Translations under genes and position numbers: made by a program
From: Marasmius tenuissimus
Lineage: Eukaryota > Basidiomycota > Agaricomycetes > Agaricales > Marasmiaceae
DNA: 64,000 nucleotides
Assembly: GCA_029532415.1 (NCBI GenBank)
Contig: JAQOTA010000050.1
Location: 372,001-436,000 of the forward strand
Direction: 5' to 3'
In this document: positions 34,781-45,803 of the stretch, piece by piece
Position numbering within the stretch: the stretch's first letter is position 1
Layout: each line of letters starts with the position of its first letter
Notes under the pieces: generated by a model
Told to the model about the DNA's origin: nothing
Databases searched by the model: none
The model's input: the letters and a program-made list of their open reading frames with translations, nothing else

Positions 34781-36594
34781 ACCTAGAAAATAAAAAGACT
34801 TACTATAGAGTAAGTTGTGGAAGTTGTCTTCAATGTTATGCAAGCGTGCCATAGTGCGCTCAGGGGAAAAGTAAGCAAGGAATTAGGTTGATCTAGTACT
34901 TGCTTTTACTGACCTCTGGACTTGACGTTGAAGTGGAAATTTTACGTCGGAAACTAGGAAATTAGCACTACGGAGGCATGGATCCAAACCAGGCACTGGG
35001 CACTAAACAATGATCAAGAAGTGATCGGAGGTGTTGCACCTTTGACATACCTCCCTCATACTTGTACATTGAAATATTGACAGTACTAAGGGTATAGTTG
35101 GCGCTGGTATAAAACACAGAGCTCAGCAGTACTAGAGGGCAAGGGACTAGCAAAGAAAGAAATGGCGTACCAAAGAATCGAGTAGGAGTTCTGGCTGAAC
35201 AGTTGAACTATTACCCAGTACCCAAGGAACCAGGATTGGATATAGTGGGGCATCCATATGGATGGCAGGATGTCAGAACTATCCAAGCTACAGAAGGGAC
35301 ATTGACCTGGCTATGAACGGCTGGGTAACTCAACAAGTATAGGCATCTAGTAACACTTCAGAGGCAAGTACTTTGCTTCAGACAAAGGGAGTATACACTT
35401 TGGAAGCAGACAGAACAGGATGACCTATGACGATTGAAGAGTCTAGAACCAAAGATTCAATGCTCGGAGGCAGATAGGCAGAACAGAACCATTAATAGGA
35501 GAGACCCAGAAGAAAAGAATGTTAGAGAATGTTTGAGGCTGATGATACTTCTGAAGCAAATTGTTGGTTTTGACTTTGGGGTTCAAAAGCATAGATTAAA
35601 CATAAAACTCTCCAAGTATATTCCAAAGTAGGTAGTTTATGCCTCCGAGGCATGGTTTATTCAATATTTGTACGATTTAGTAGAATTAGAGCATCCTAGA
35701 GTATATAAGCAGTGGGGTTTTCATCAAGAATCCCCAAGCAATCTGTACGATTAGTATTCAGAGGATACGAAGCTATTCTACTTGTTGGATAGTTAGTTGA
35801 CTCGGGAGCGCTTCTGGAGAGACATTAGAACAGAATAGAACTTTGTTTGCCCAAACCTAGAAAATCCATTGAACACTTGCTTGGCCTTGACTTTGCACTG
35901 TTTGTCTGCAACTTGACTTGACTGGCTGAGCTGTTGTTGAACTTCCAAAGCTAATTGGGCTGAGGATTATTGTTTCCTGTTGACAGTTGGTCTTTGGTTA
36001 TTGACAGGCTTGATTGGAGTTGTCAGCAATCACCAGATCTGACCTGGTGACACATCACACTAAGCTTTCAGACAACAAAGAATGAGGCAGAGAATAGAGA
36101 ACTCAATACTGGTGAGGAATAAACCAGCTCAGGACTGGGGAATACATGCAGAGTATCTACTTCTTATATACTACTTGGAGGATCACGGCATGTGTCTATG
36201 GTGAGGTATGACATCGTGAAACAGTATCTGTTTTTTTTTTTGGAGGAGGAGTGTTATGCCTTTGGGACATTGCCTCTAACACTATTCCTAGGCTGCTATT
36301 GTATGCAGGGTTTTACCCTGCAGTTGTTTCATAAGCATATTCATAGGTCCATATCCACATAGCCCAATACCGTTTCTATGCCTGTTTCTCCCCAGGGAAA
36401 TGCTTTTATGCACACAGTGTGGGACTCCAAGACTCTTGACATGTTTGCCGTGCTTGTCATTGGTATCAACTGTGTAGTCCAGGGCAAGGGTTCCATTGCT
36501 ACTTACCTTTCCCTTGTTCCTGTCCTCTGCTCCAGATTGGTCTTAATACCCGCTAAAACCCCGACTTTTACAACCCAGTGCTGAGGTAGGTTCT
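34781..36594. other. No gene recognised; T-run and TGCCTCCGAGGCA words
   Basis: Words of the type GGAGGCATGG and TGCCTCCGAGGCATGG recur (34,970, 35,640; related CTTTGGAGGCA at 33,900), as if from one old repeat. Eleven T at 36,231-36,241 could be the poly-A end of a minus-strand retrotransposed copy. No protein motif found. Confidence 0.4.
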
Positions 36595-37166
36595 TGTAAC
36601 AACCCCTTTTATTTCCCACTGATATTGACCCTTGGACCCACAACTGCACCCATCAAACACTTCCTATCCCACCAAACTCTGTAATCCTGAGAATTCCCAC
36701 CCCTACATCATATCTGAAACCCTAAGCGCTCATCCCTAATACTAGCGCCCAACTCTATCCTGACCCAACAAAGCAGTCATCCCATTGTACCCTGCCGTCC
36801 TACATGTTCAGCAAGACCCTGTACACCTATAGACCAACCACACAATACGACTCAATATACCTTCTCACATTTGCCCTATGAATCAATGTCAGCCTGGACA
36901 CGCTCTTAACACACCCAACTTGGCCCTACTCTGTCCCGAGAGATAGTCCAATTGCACTTTGTACTTTACACAACCTATCTCTTGGACTTTGGGACTTTGG
37001 GTACTTATAATACATACACGGTGACGTCTGGAACTTGATAATCAGATCCTGAGACCTATATAAGCTAGCTAGAAACACCCTGTACATTAGTTTACGACTT
37101 AGCTGTTATATCTACTTCTCTTGCTCTCATATTGTCACTATCGCTGCCAACAACTCCAAAGCCCAC
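36595..37166 (+). repeat. Probable solo LTR (gypsy type)
   Basis: It begins TGTAACAACCCC, a common fungal Ty3 LTR start, has TATATAAGCTAGCTAG at 37,057-37,072 and could end at AAGCCCACA (37,166). The 16-base promoter core is identical to that of the gypsy LTRs at 14-20 kb although the rest is unrelated. No target duplication was found, so the ends are uncertain. Confidence 0.4.
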
Positions 37167-37439
37167 AGGTGTGCTTTAGTCCAAACCAGTTGTACTGACC
37201 TTTTCTTCGCTGTTTAGGCCGCAGGATTGCACCTTTGCAGTTGCGATTGTCCTCGTAACCTGAAAGGATGCTCCACATTGTTGGGACACTGTCAGGAGAC
37301 CTTGTCTTGACAAAACACCATTGATCAGGACGATCTCAGGTGTTCTGTTTGCACTGAAGGATGCTTCACTACGTCTAGAACAGTCGGGATCATCTCTTGT
37401 GTTATAAAAACCCCAAAACAACCCGCAACCCAAGCCAGA

Positions 37440-39305
37440 GAAAACAGACACATTACAGTTCTCCTTGTCGTGGATGGTACGTTTCCATATTTTCTTGACT
37501 AGCTTCTTGCTGATTGCTTTATTTTTGTATCTCTTTTTATTTGCCAGTCACCAGTCGGCTTGGATGTGTTCATTGATGACCACTGTCCATCTGTTCTTGA
37601 TCTCCATTTCCATGAAGGGAGTGTTCTCTCGATCTGGGATTCATTCACATCTCATTCTCCATATTAGATGTGCTGATTTTGCTACCATTATTCTCCATAG
37701 GCATATGTTCCCTGACTTCCTCTTTTTGGTTTTCATGCTTAGGATCTTCAGTAGCCCAGCTCCAATTACAGTGCCTACCCCTGGCTTAATCCATTTGTGC
37801 ATGCTTTTTTGTTTCCACATGTTCTCTGCAAGCTCCCAGACTATCTTGTGTCCTGGGGACTCACACTGTGTTAGGGTATGGTCCATTGTTTTGAGGGCAC
37901 CATTGCAATGCTTGCAGTATGCACAATTCTGGTACTCCAGTACATAGGATTTCTGAAGCCATTTGTCACCTACCATATATGCATTGTGTGCCATCATCCA
38001 TACGAACTGTTGTGTTCTCATTGTGTAGTCTTTACTTCAGATTGACCTTTAAATTGCCTTGTTGGATGGTCTAATTCCAAAGGTCTCCTCCACCTGGGCT
38101 TTTACTAACCCCAGTGTGGTCATGGTTTGCTCCCTGTCCATTTCTCCATTACTTTTTGCGTTTCTGATTGCTTGGTACGCTAGGACTTGTGTCATTTTGG
38201 ACAGTTTGGCACCTCCAATCGTTAGGTGACATTTGGTCCAGTTGCTTATTATGTCTGCTGTCTCTTTTTGGGCCCCTTTATCTGCTAGTTGATCCACCTG
38301 TTCAATTGGTTCATATCCATCATGACCCTTGACCCATTTGAACAGTGTTCTTGCGGATCTTGTTCTCAATCCTACCAGTATGTCTTTTATCAATTCCCCA
38401 TGCTTGGCATTTATATAGCCTTGATACTCATGCATCTCCCTGTTTCTGTTCAGGCAGTCTATTGCATGTTTTGAGTTGGATTCAATCCACAACTCCTCAT
38501 CTGGTTTTGTTTTCTCTACTGCCACTTTGATTGCTACAAGTTCAGCTGTCTGGTTTGATTGTATCAAGTCTTTAGGGAGGTGCAGTGCCATGTTTCTTGC
38601 ATCGCCTTCCTTGAAGAAAACTCTGGCTCTGGCCATTGCGTTCTCTTGGCCGTTGTTGATGCATGATCTGTCAGTCACCACTCTCACTGGTGGTCTCTGT
38701 CCCGCACTCCATACCTTTGGAGGTCTGGTGTCTACCAGGGTATCTGATTGTTCTGCTGGTTCCCTCATGTCAAAGATTCTAAATGCATCTTGCAGGTTAC
38801 AGGCTGTCACTAGTCCTTGCTTGAATGTGGTCCAGCCGTCTTTGGTGGGTGCTTCTTCATTTCTGACTGGTGGGTTTCCTTGTGGGTCCCACTTCTTGGG
38901 CAACATATTTAATAGTTTTTCTGCTTGTACCACACACCATTGGGGGTGTTGGCACCTGAATGTCAATTTTATTATTTGGCATTCTTGACATTTGCAGTTA
39001 TTCACCCCTGTGTGTTCACTGGATCTCAGTAGCATCACTGTCGTGTGTGTGTGTAGCACTGACATTACTCTGTGTTTCTTTCTCAGACACGAGCTGATCA
39101 TCCCATATGCCTTTTCATTCATTTGGCTTAAGTCGGCCTTTACATGGTACCAGATCAGCAATGCATTCACGACTGCTCTTGACAGGGCTATGCCGTCAAT
39201 GGATAGTTGGCATGCCTTTGCTGACTTCATCATTCTGGCTAGTTCTTTTGGGAGCTTCGACAATCCTGTTGTGTTCATATCCCAACACTGCAGTAGAGGT
39301 GTCAC
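37440..39305 (-). pseudogene. LINE RNase H and C-terminal domain
   Basis: A +/-1 frame change from the RT near 39,310 opens a 418-codon piece. It contains a Cys-rich NCKCQECQ site, GWTTFKQGLVTACNLQDAFR, and RNase H: VVTDRSCINNGQENA (Asp kept, next Gly changed), SNQTAELVAI, IESNSKHAIDCL (Asn where Asp is expected), FKWVKGHDG and QVDQLADKGAQ. After two stops near 38,049 comes FVWMMAHNAYMVGDKW and CAYCKHCNGALKTMDHTLTQ, then IWRMRCE, TGA, IPDRENTPFMEMEIKNRW, ending near VFSGLGCG. This C-terminal zinc-like domain is typical of Deceiver/Tad elements in Agaricomycetes. Confidence 0.83.
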
Positions 39306-39316
39306 CAGTGCTTGTT

Positions 39317-41490
39317 CTAGGATTTTCGGGGACTTAGAGCGCTTAGTTTGAGGAGTTTGTCAGCTACCAGGGCCCACAGTGGTCTATCATCAAATCTTAG
39401 GTAGGATTGTACCCATGTCACTTCAATAGCTTTTTTTTGGGCTTCTATATTGAGGATTTTTTGTCCTCCCTCACCTATGTCTCTGTATACTGTTGCATTG
39501 CTTACTGGATTTTTCTCTCTTTTATCCCAATTAAATTTGCTGATGCATTTTTCCAGTCTTATCTCAACAGTGCTCAGCATGCCCTGAACTTTAGTGAGGT
39601 ATTGTGTCATCCCCCCTATTACCATTTACATGATATGTTTTCTTCTTTCCATTGTTGGGGAGCTTTTCTCCCATTGTTCCAGGTGTGTGTCTATTTTTTC
39701 GAGGATTGTTGTCCATACCCCTTCTTGATTAATATTATTTCTGTACCATGCGCCAAGAATCCTCACTGCTTTCCCATCTGAGGCGATGTGGCAGTTTGTT
39801 GGGATAGGTAGCATGTCTGGTGCAGTTTGTCAGGTTTTGACCATGCCTTCATGGTAGGTCCTTGTCCCCATCAGGATTATCTCTGTCTTGCTGTCATTGA
39901 ATCTTGCTTGGGAGGCTATGCACCATACATACAGTATCTCTTTTAGATCTGCCATGCTGTCATTGGCAGATAAAAATACAGTTGTATTGTCTGCAAACAT
40001 GTTGACAATCATCTGTTCTGAAGAGTTGGGGGTGCCTATACTGTATCCCTTTAGATGTGAGTTTTTGATCATTGCCCCAAGTGACTCTATTGCAAGGTTG
40101 AAAAGGAGACACGATATGGGGTCTCCTTGCCTCACACCTCGCATTATCTTGAATTTTGAACTGAGGTTTCCATTCACCATTACATGGGTCTCTGCATTTT
40201 CATACAGTGATTTGATTGTGTTTATGAAGGCTGGCGGGAACTTGTATCATTCCAACGTCTTCCACAGGTAGTCATGGGAGATCTTGTCGTAGGCTTTTTC
40301 TTGGTCCAGGGCTACTACAAGGCCATTTTGTTCTTTTGCCTCAGCATAGTACATTAGCATCCTGATCAGTCTTGTTTGGTCAGTGATGCTTTGCCCAGGT
40401 ACAAAGCCAGTTTGGTTTTTGTGTAGTAACTTGGGGGCTACTTTTGCTAGTTTGATGGGTAGTGCTTTGGTGAAGATTTTATAATCTGTATTCAGGAGCA
40501 TTATGGGGCGGTAATTTGCGATATCCGTCTTCTCCTTTTTCTTGTAGATTGGGCACATCCAGCCTTCTGCGAACCCAGTTTTTGTGGACACCCCATGTTC
40601 TTCAATGTCATTGAAAGCAGCTGTCGGTAGCCTTACTATATCACAACATTCATCTATCTCTGATTTCTCCTCTTCCTTGTTTCTACGGCTGATTTCCTTA
40701 TACAGTTCAAAGGGGAGTCTGTCTATTCCTGCTGCCATTCCATTGAGTAAGAGGGTTAGGGCAATCAGAGTGAGTCCATCATCAATCTTCTGGCCCATGG
40801 CTGCCTCCTGCTGCAAATCCAGGGCCATCTGAAGGTTTGTAAGAACTTCTGAGACCATTGTGTCCCTCTCTGGGTGTGTTTCGTCCATTCTGTCTTCCTG
40901 GAGTTGGGCATGGTATTTTCTGGCCAGTTCCGCCATTTTCCTCGAGTCTGTTTTGTACTCTGGCCTTTTGACTTTCTCTGAGTTGTCTAAGACAGTGCTT
41001 ATTGAGTCGGGTGTCACAGTGGTTTGTGAGCAATGTGCCATATCCGCTGTTGTTCTTCCATTATCTTTGTTGTTTTTGTTAGGGCTCATGGCTTTGTTCA
41101 CTTGTTTTGGTTTCTCTAGGATGAAGATCACATCTCTCGGTTTGTGTTCCTTGTTTGTATCAATCCAGTACTTGCATACTGTTTCACCCTCCAGTCGGTT
41201 TCTTGTTGCTACCTGCTCATGGATCATGGTATGTTGTTTTTGTTCAAGGCAAGATATTTCCGTGACTAGGTCAGTTGCCTTTTGAGTCTTCACTTCAGTG
41301 CTCAGCACAGGGTCATTTAGGGTCCCATTGAGTTGCCTTGTTAGCTCTTCAAGGTTGCATTTGATTTGAGGTTTGACAATTCTAGTGTGTTGATGTGCCT
41401 TTGCCATCACTTCCATCTTCCATTCATGTAGTATTGTCTGTCTGTTGTTTGCTTCGGACCTTTCCCTCAGTTCACTTAGTTTTCAAATGG
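39317..41490 (-). pseudogene. LINE reverse transcriptase, FADD changed to FADN
   Basis: After a long linker the RT shows GFAEGWMCPIYKKKEK, IANYRPIMLLNTDYKIFTK, LLHKNQTGFVPGQSI, motif A VVALDQEKAYDKIS, GNLSSKFKIMRGVRQGDPIS (motif B) and MFADNTTVFLSAND, where FADD is expected. The Asn codon is AAT at 39,988-39,986. As in the copia and gypsy RTs the change removes a CpG. Further stops: TGA 40,249, TGA 39,832, TAA 39,628, all one C-to-T from Arg or Gln. Thumb-region motifs (RILGAWYRNNIN, WEKSSPTMERR, ISKFNWDKREKN) follow up to 39,317. Confidence 0.88.
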
Positions 41491-41723
41491 CTAGAGTGGC
41501 CTGGTTCCTCACAAAGGTCATAATCTGATCATCTTCTAGTAGATATAGTGGCAGGGTCCATCTCCCTTCTCCCAGTTCTGGGAGATGTTTCCCCATTATC
41601 TGGGTGGACACAATACTGTGATCTGCTCCTTTCAGGGGCAGGTGTGTTTCTCCACTCATGAGCTGACCCCATCACTCAATCATTCATATATATCCTGTCA
41701 ATTTGTGAGCATGATCCAGTGGC

Positions 41724-42968
41724 TTATTGTGTGAACATGTATTCTCTTGTTGTTGGGTGGGATTCCCTCCATGCATCTTTCAGTCCTAGGTTCATCTTTA
41801 GTGTATCCAGGGCTTCCCTAGCATCTCTAGGGTCTTCTCTGCAGGGTAGGCAATCCAGCGAGGGGTTCTCAATCATGATGTGGTCGCCTGCTAGTATATC
41901 TGGTTTCGGCATGTTTGAGTGGGAGTCATAGTAATCACTGATTTTGTCCCAAAATTTGGCATTTTCCTCTCTGTCACTCTCTGTAACATTTGGTGCATAC
42001 ACCACAAGGATAGTGAGCATTTCCCATTGTTCCTTGCCCCTTGTGTTCGTGGTTTTATGCCACCTCATTTTCACTAGTATTGCATGGCCAGGAACTATCT
42101 CCTTCACTAGCACTGGCTCACTTTCCACAAACCTGTCTTTCTTTATCACCACCGCCACCCCACCTCTCACTGTGGGGTTTTCCAGATTGGGTGAGGCAAA
42201 GACTTTTAGTCTCTTTCTGTATATTTTATTGATTTCATCTCGGCATTCCTCATTCATGTGTGTTTCCTGCATGACCATCAGGTCAAAGGAGCAATCCCTC
42301 ATTATCTGGTTCATATGGGACCACTTGTTCTTCTTGTTGTATGGGTTTGGATCCCCATATCCTCCAATATTCATGGTTGCAATATGGGTAGTTGAGTGGT
42401 TTCTTCTCTTAGCTCTTTTTCTGGCCTTTAGGCCAGGTCTCTTTTTTTTCTTCCTCTGAGTGCTTGACCTTTGCTAGTTCTTGACATGTTCATTTTCATT
42501 CAGCTGATATGGTTGCTGTGACCTGTGCTGGGTGAGGTAGTTCAGCAGTTTGTTCCACTCATCCAGCATTGCCAACAAGACTATTTCTGGGTCCACATCT
42601 ACGCCATGATCCTCTAGTATCTGTGAGAGCTTTGCTATAGAGCTCTCATCCATCTTCTCAAACTCTACATTCTTGTTATATCCCCCAACTTCCCCACTGA
42701 ATGGATGGCCACTCATTAGAGCTTGGGAAATTATCTGTTGGTTTGATTGACACCCTTTGTGTGTACTACCCACGCCAGTCAAGGCATCAGAAATGGGCTC
42801 AGGAGAGAGGCTGCTTATCTGATAGCCAGGGATAGGCCCCTGGGTCTCCTGACTCCTGCCAATTTTGCTGTGCTTGTTGGAGTTTCCCACCACCTGAAGG
42901 CATGAGTGGGGAGGCTGCACTGGTGCCCCGAAACCCTCCCATGCACCAGGAGGGTCCATGGTGCTCAA
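41724..42968 (-). pseudogene. LINE N-terminal region and endonuclease
   Basis: The first piece (42,968-42,474) ends with LSQILEDHGVDVDPEIVLLA and DEWNKLLNYL. After TAG (42,476) the same frame goes on through a basic stretch (RKKKRPGLKARKRAKRR) into the endonuclease: TMNIGGYGDPNPYNKKNKW, FDLMVMQETHM, TVRGGVAVVIK, HAILVKMRW, LTILVVYAPN. The catalytic GDFN motif reads GDHIM, so its Asn is lost. The domain ends AWRESHPTTREYMFTQ and a TAA (41,726). The frame then continues with SQIDRIYMND, as expected for an EN C-terminus. It is an EEP/APE-type nuclease that once nicked target DNA; it should be inactive now. Confidence 0.85.
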
Positions 42969-44059
42969 TCTGTATCTATTCTGTATCTTCCATAGTTAGT
43001 GTCAGCTGTTTTTCAACTGGCCTTGTTGGTAGGGCTTAGGTTGGCCAAGCCCTTGTGAGGATGTCCCCTTACTTAGGGTACTGTTATCTGTTTTTTCCTT
43101 TTGGACGCCTAGCAGCTGGAGAGGTAGAGAGAGGAGCAGGGTGTATTGTATTTGAGAAAATATTTACATTGAATGGGTGGGCACACATCTTGGTGGGTTA
43201 GCATCCGCCTCTGAACTTTGCTCTTCCTCCTCTGAAGATACTGCTGCAGCCTCACTCATGACATCTCTGGTAAGAGTCACCCTGGAAGAGACATGATACA
43301 ACCTCCCGACTAGCAATAGACCTCAAGGTTCAGAGAAGTCAACCGCTGATAACGAACAGAATACCCAGAGAAACAGACAATCAGCAAACAGCCATCTAGG
43401 GCATGAAGGAACCTCCTGACCTGAGCTGGATCGAAGAGATCGGAATCAGAACCGCCTTCCCCACAGATGTTGAGGCATCACATCTCATTTGGAACAAGAA
43501 CCGTAAACCATGTAGACTACACCTCCTCCCCACCCCCTATCAATCACTCGTCGTCTCAAACACCATTCTTTTGCCACTCACACTCCCCTACACCAATACA
43601 GCTCTTCTTTGACGAAGACATCGAAATGCCAGACAAAGTACTCCTCACCCATCACAACTATCTGTGGCCAGACACCTCCACCCAGCCCCTGCCTACTCCC
43701 TCACAATGTCCCGAGTTTGATATGGCTCACAACCTGGATGCAACCCCCCTGCACCTACCAGCCGCGGAAGCCCTGGATACCATTGTATGCACCCAATTTC
43801 CCATTGTAACAACACCTCATCTAGAAGTAACAGCAAACATCAACCCCAAACAGATTGCAAAGTTCGAGAAAAAGCCTGATGAACACCTTTTGATCCTCCC
43901 GGAATGCAGCTCCATTGATGTGCAGGGCTTCAGTCATGTCAGGCCTCTGTGATGCCATGGCAGAAGCACTGAATGCCCTACATATTCAAAGTGAAGACAC
44001 TCGTAACTCTCTGCCTCTTCCCAGCTGGGTCACAGGAGGGTGTTGAGGTGAGAGCTTTT
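42969..44059. other. No confident gene; plus-strand open frames of unknown nature
   Basis: The part near 43,000 is probably the LINE 5' end. On the plus strand 43,403-43,612 (MKEPPDLSWIEEIGIRTAF) and 43,467-43,952 (161 residues, PATSTQPLP-like Pro/Thr-rich text and NINPKQIAKFEKKPDEHLL) are open in different frames. No motif is known to me. They may be the remains of one gene with a frameshift. Confidence 0.35.
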
Positions 44060-44932
44060 TTATGCTTGAGGTATGTTACAGCCCAGAAGAGGGCCACGTA
44101 GATGCCTGAACATGCCATTGGGAAGAACAACACCCTGGAAACCAAGGGCATGAAACTTTTTGTGGCCATTGTATGTGAGGCATTGGTAGTGCAAAGGACA
44201 ACAAATCCGCCATATAGTGCAGTTGAGGAAACCCCAAACCCCACTCAGTGGAGCACCTGCCTTGTGAACAGCTGATGTGTACTGAGCAAGGTTTGGCTTG
44301 GATAGAAGATGATTGTGGTTGAAGTTAAGTAGGTGCTGCCATTTATCATTGGTGTACATGGTAACCCAATTGACGACCTCGGAAATCACAGCCTGAGAGC
44401 AATTGAATTTTGTTAAAAGCTCGTATATATTACCAGCACTTCTGAAGCAAGCCAGTGTGGGTGCAAGAGCTTTGATATCTGTGAACTTGTGGCATGAATG
44501 GGAAATAATGATCTCTGGAAGCTGTAGTGCAGATACACGGTGGAAGAGGTCTTCTGCAGTTGCACTGAGAAAAAGTATTAGAGAGGGATTTAGGATGTGT
44601 ACATTTGAAACACACCAAAACTGCCATAGGTTCTCTTTATCACTGCGGTCTAACAGCATCTGTTTGGTGATTCTCGCTCCTCCTTGCTTGGGCCAGGGAG
44701 TTATGCAACAACAATGATGTTGATAGTTGCATACAGAGGCTGCTGTCACAGCAAGAGCCGCAACACAGATAGATGTAGTTGAAAAGGAGACAGATTCAGC
44801 AATAGAATAAGAGAGAGGCAGCTGAGAAAGTAACAGGATTGTGCTGAGAAGAAGGCCAGTGGCCAGTGGCAGCATGATTACAATGGTCAAGGCATGTTGA
44901 ACGTTGATGTTGTTGAAGTGGACAGTGGCCAT
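44060..44932 (-). pseudogene. PIF/Harbinger-like transposase relic
   Basis: The 290-codon frame has the fungal Harbinger (DDE_Tnp4-type) pattern. Residues about 135-190 form the helix-turn-helix lead (LQLPEIIISHSCHKF, LLTKFNCSQAVISEVVNWV). About 200-285 contain KAGAPLSGVWGFLNCTI, YNGHKKFHALGFQGVVLPNG and FRHLRGPLLG. The first catalytic Asp (WGFxDGT in the family) is Asn here: AAC at 44,224-44,222, after a codon ending in C, so the change again removes a CpG. The Gly after it is Cys. The protein stops before the second Asp and Glu. The first 80 residues (hydrophobic run) do not look like the family. It is a dead fragment; no terminal repeats were found around it. Confidence 0.72.
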
Positions 44933-45675
44933 GCAACTTCAGATGTAAATTTTCACTGACATAAGTCTCATGTATGTACAAAATATACAACCAAAACTCT
45001 ACCAAAGGAGCTGTCAAAATTGGGGGGAACAGACATACTGGAGCATTGAAAGAACGGGACAAAAGCTGTATAACATCCAGCAAATACACTCTATTTAGAA
45101 TGTTTCCTGCATTTTCAGGTTGGGCAAAAGGCATATAACATGGTATTTTTTTTCCTAGTGATTTCAAGTAAAACAACAGTCACAGGTCACAAACCCTGTT
45201 GTTGAACCCAAATGTCATGCAGTGTCATGCGTCTCTAGCCAGTCTGCCAAAAATACATGTTCATTGGGTTGAAAAATTTTGGCCCAGGGACCCCTCTCAC
45301 CTGCAAAATCACCGAATCCAAAATTTTGGTTGAACCAGTCACGTGTCCCACCCCATGCTGAATTACTCAAAATGGTACAGTATCAAGATACTAATAAACT
45401 CTTCTGTGGTCATTTCAGACCCAGACATCTTCAGTATACACACAGATACATCAAATTCACCTCATAGTTTAGAGTACATAATAAAATCTTCATTATTGTT
45501 GCCAGCAGACAGATGTACCCATGAGTCTGGAGACACTTGGACTGGGGAGCCTGAGAGGCCCCTCACCCCCAATTATCTGTATTCACTGTTCAAACACCAA
45601 CTATAGTCTTTGTACAAAGGCTATCAATGTAGAGCACACTATCTCAAGACCAATAATATTTTTTGGGGATGCCTT
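44933..45675. other. No gene recognised
   Basis: Short chance ORFs only, in CpG-poor sequence with no repeat structure visible to me. Confidence 0.4.
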
Positions 45676-45803
45676 TTTACTGGCTCAAGCAGCAGTTTGA
45701 GCAACTTGAGTGGCTCAGCTTGGAACTGGCTTGTGAGCCACAGCCCAGTCTGAGCCACCCAAGGTGAGCCAGAGCCAAGCCAAGCGAGCTGTTGGTAACA
45801 CTA
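45676..45803 (-). mobile_element. Orphan hAT-type end
   Basis: Read from the right on the minus strand it begins TAGTGTTACCAACAGCTCGC and goes on with GCTTGGCTCTGGCTCACC. This is the same end type as the MITE at 12,702-13,386, with subterminal GAGCC/GGCTC words. I could not find the partner end or an 8-bp duplicate of GTGTAGAC, so it is probably a truncated copy. Confidence 0.5.

Larger units (their letters stand above)
37440..42968 (-). mobile_element. Tad/Deceiver-like LINE (non-LTR retrotransposon), decayed
   Basis: A 5.5-kb minus-strand coding region runs in the order AP-endonuclease, reverse transcriptase, RNase H, C-terminal zinc-like domain. This is the layout of Tad-clade LINEs of fungi. 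Many stops are present, most of CGA-to-TGA or CAA/CAG-to-TAA/TAG type, and there are two frame changes (about 41.7 kb and about 39.31 kb). The 5' end probably lies near 43.0-43.1 kb. The 3' end is not defined. The element is strongly CpG-poor. Confidence 0.88.

Noticed and set aside
36231..36241. T-run as poly-A end of the LINE on the minus strand
   Set aside because: It lies about 1.2 kb beyond the last LINE coding motif and an LTR candidate stands between; linkage not shown.
37176..37451. 91-residue minus ORF as a separate gene
   Set aside because: Its start continues the LINE C-terminus in frame and the rest shows no motif; treated as LINE 3' region.
44860..44932. Hydrophobic N-terminus of the Harbinger frame as a membrane protein
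   Set aside because: The downstream transposase motifs explain the frame; the hydrophobic start is probably readthrough of non-coding DNA.
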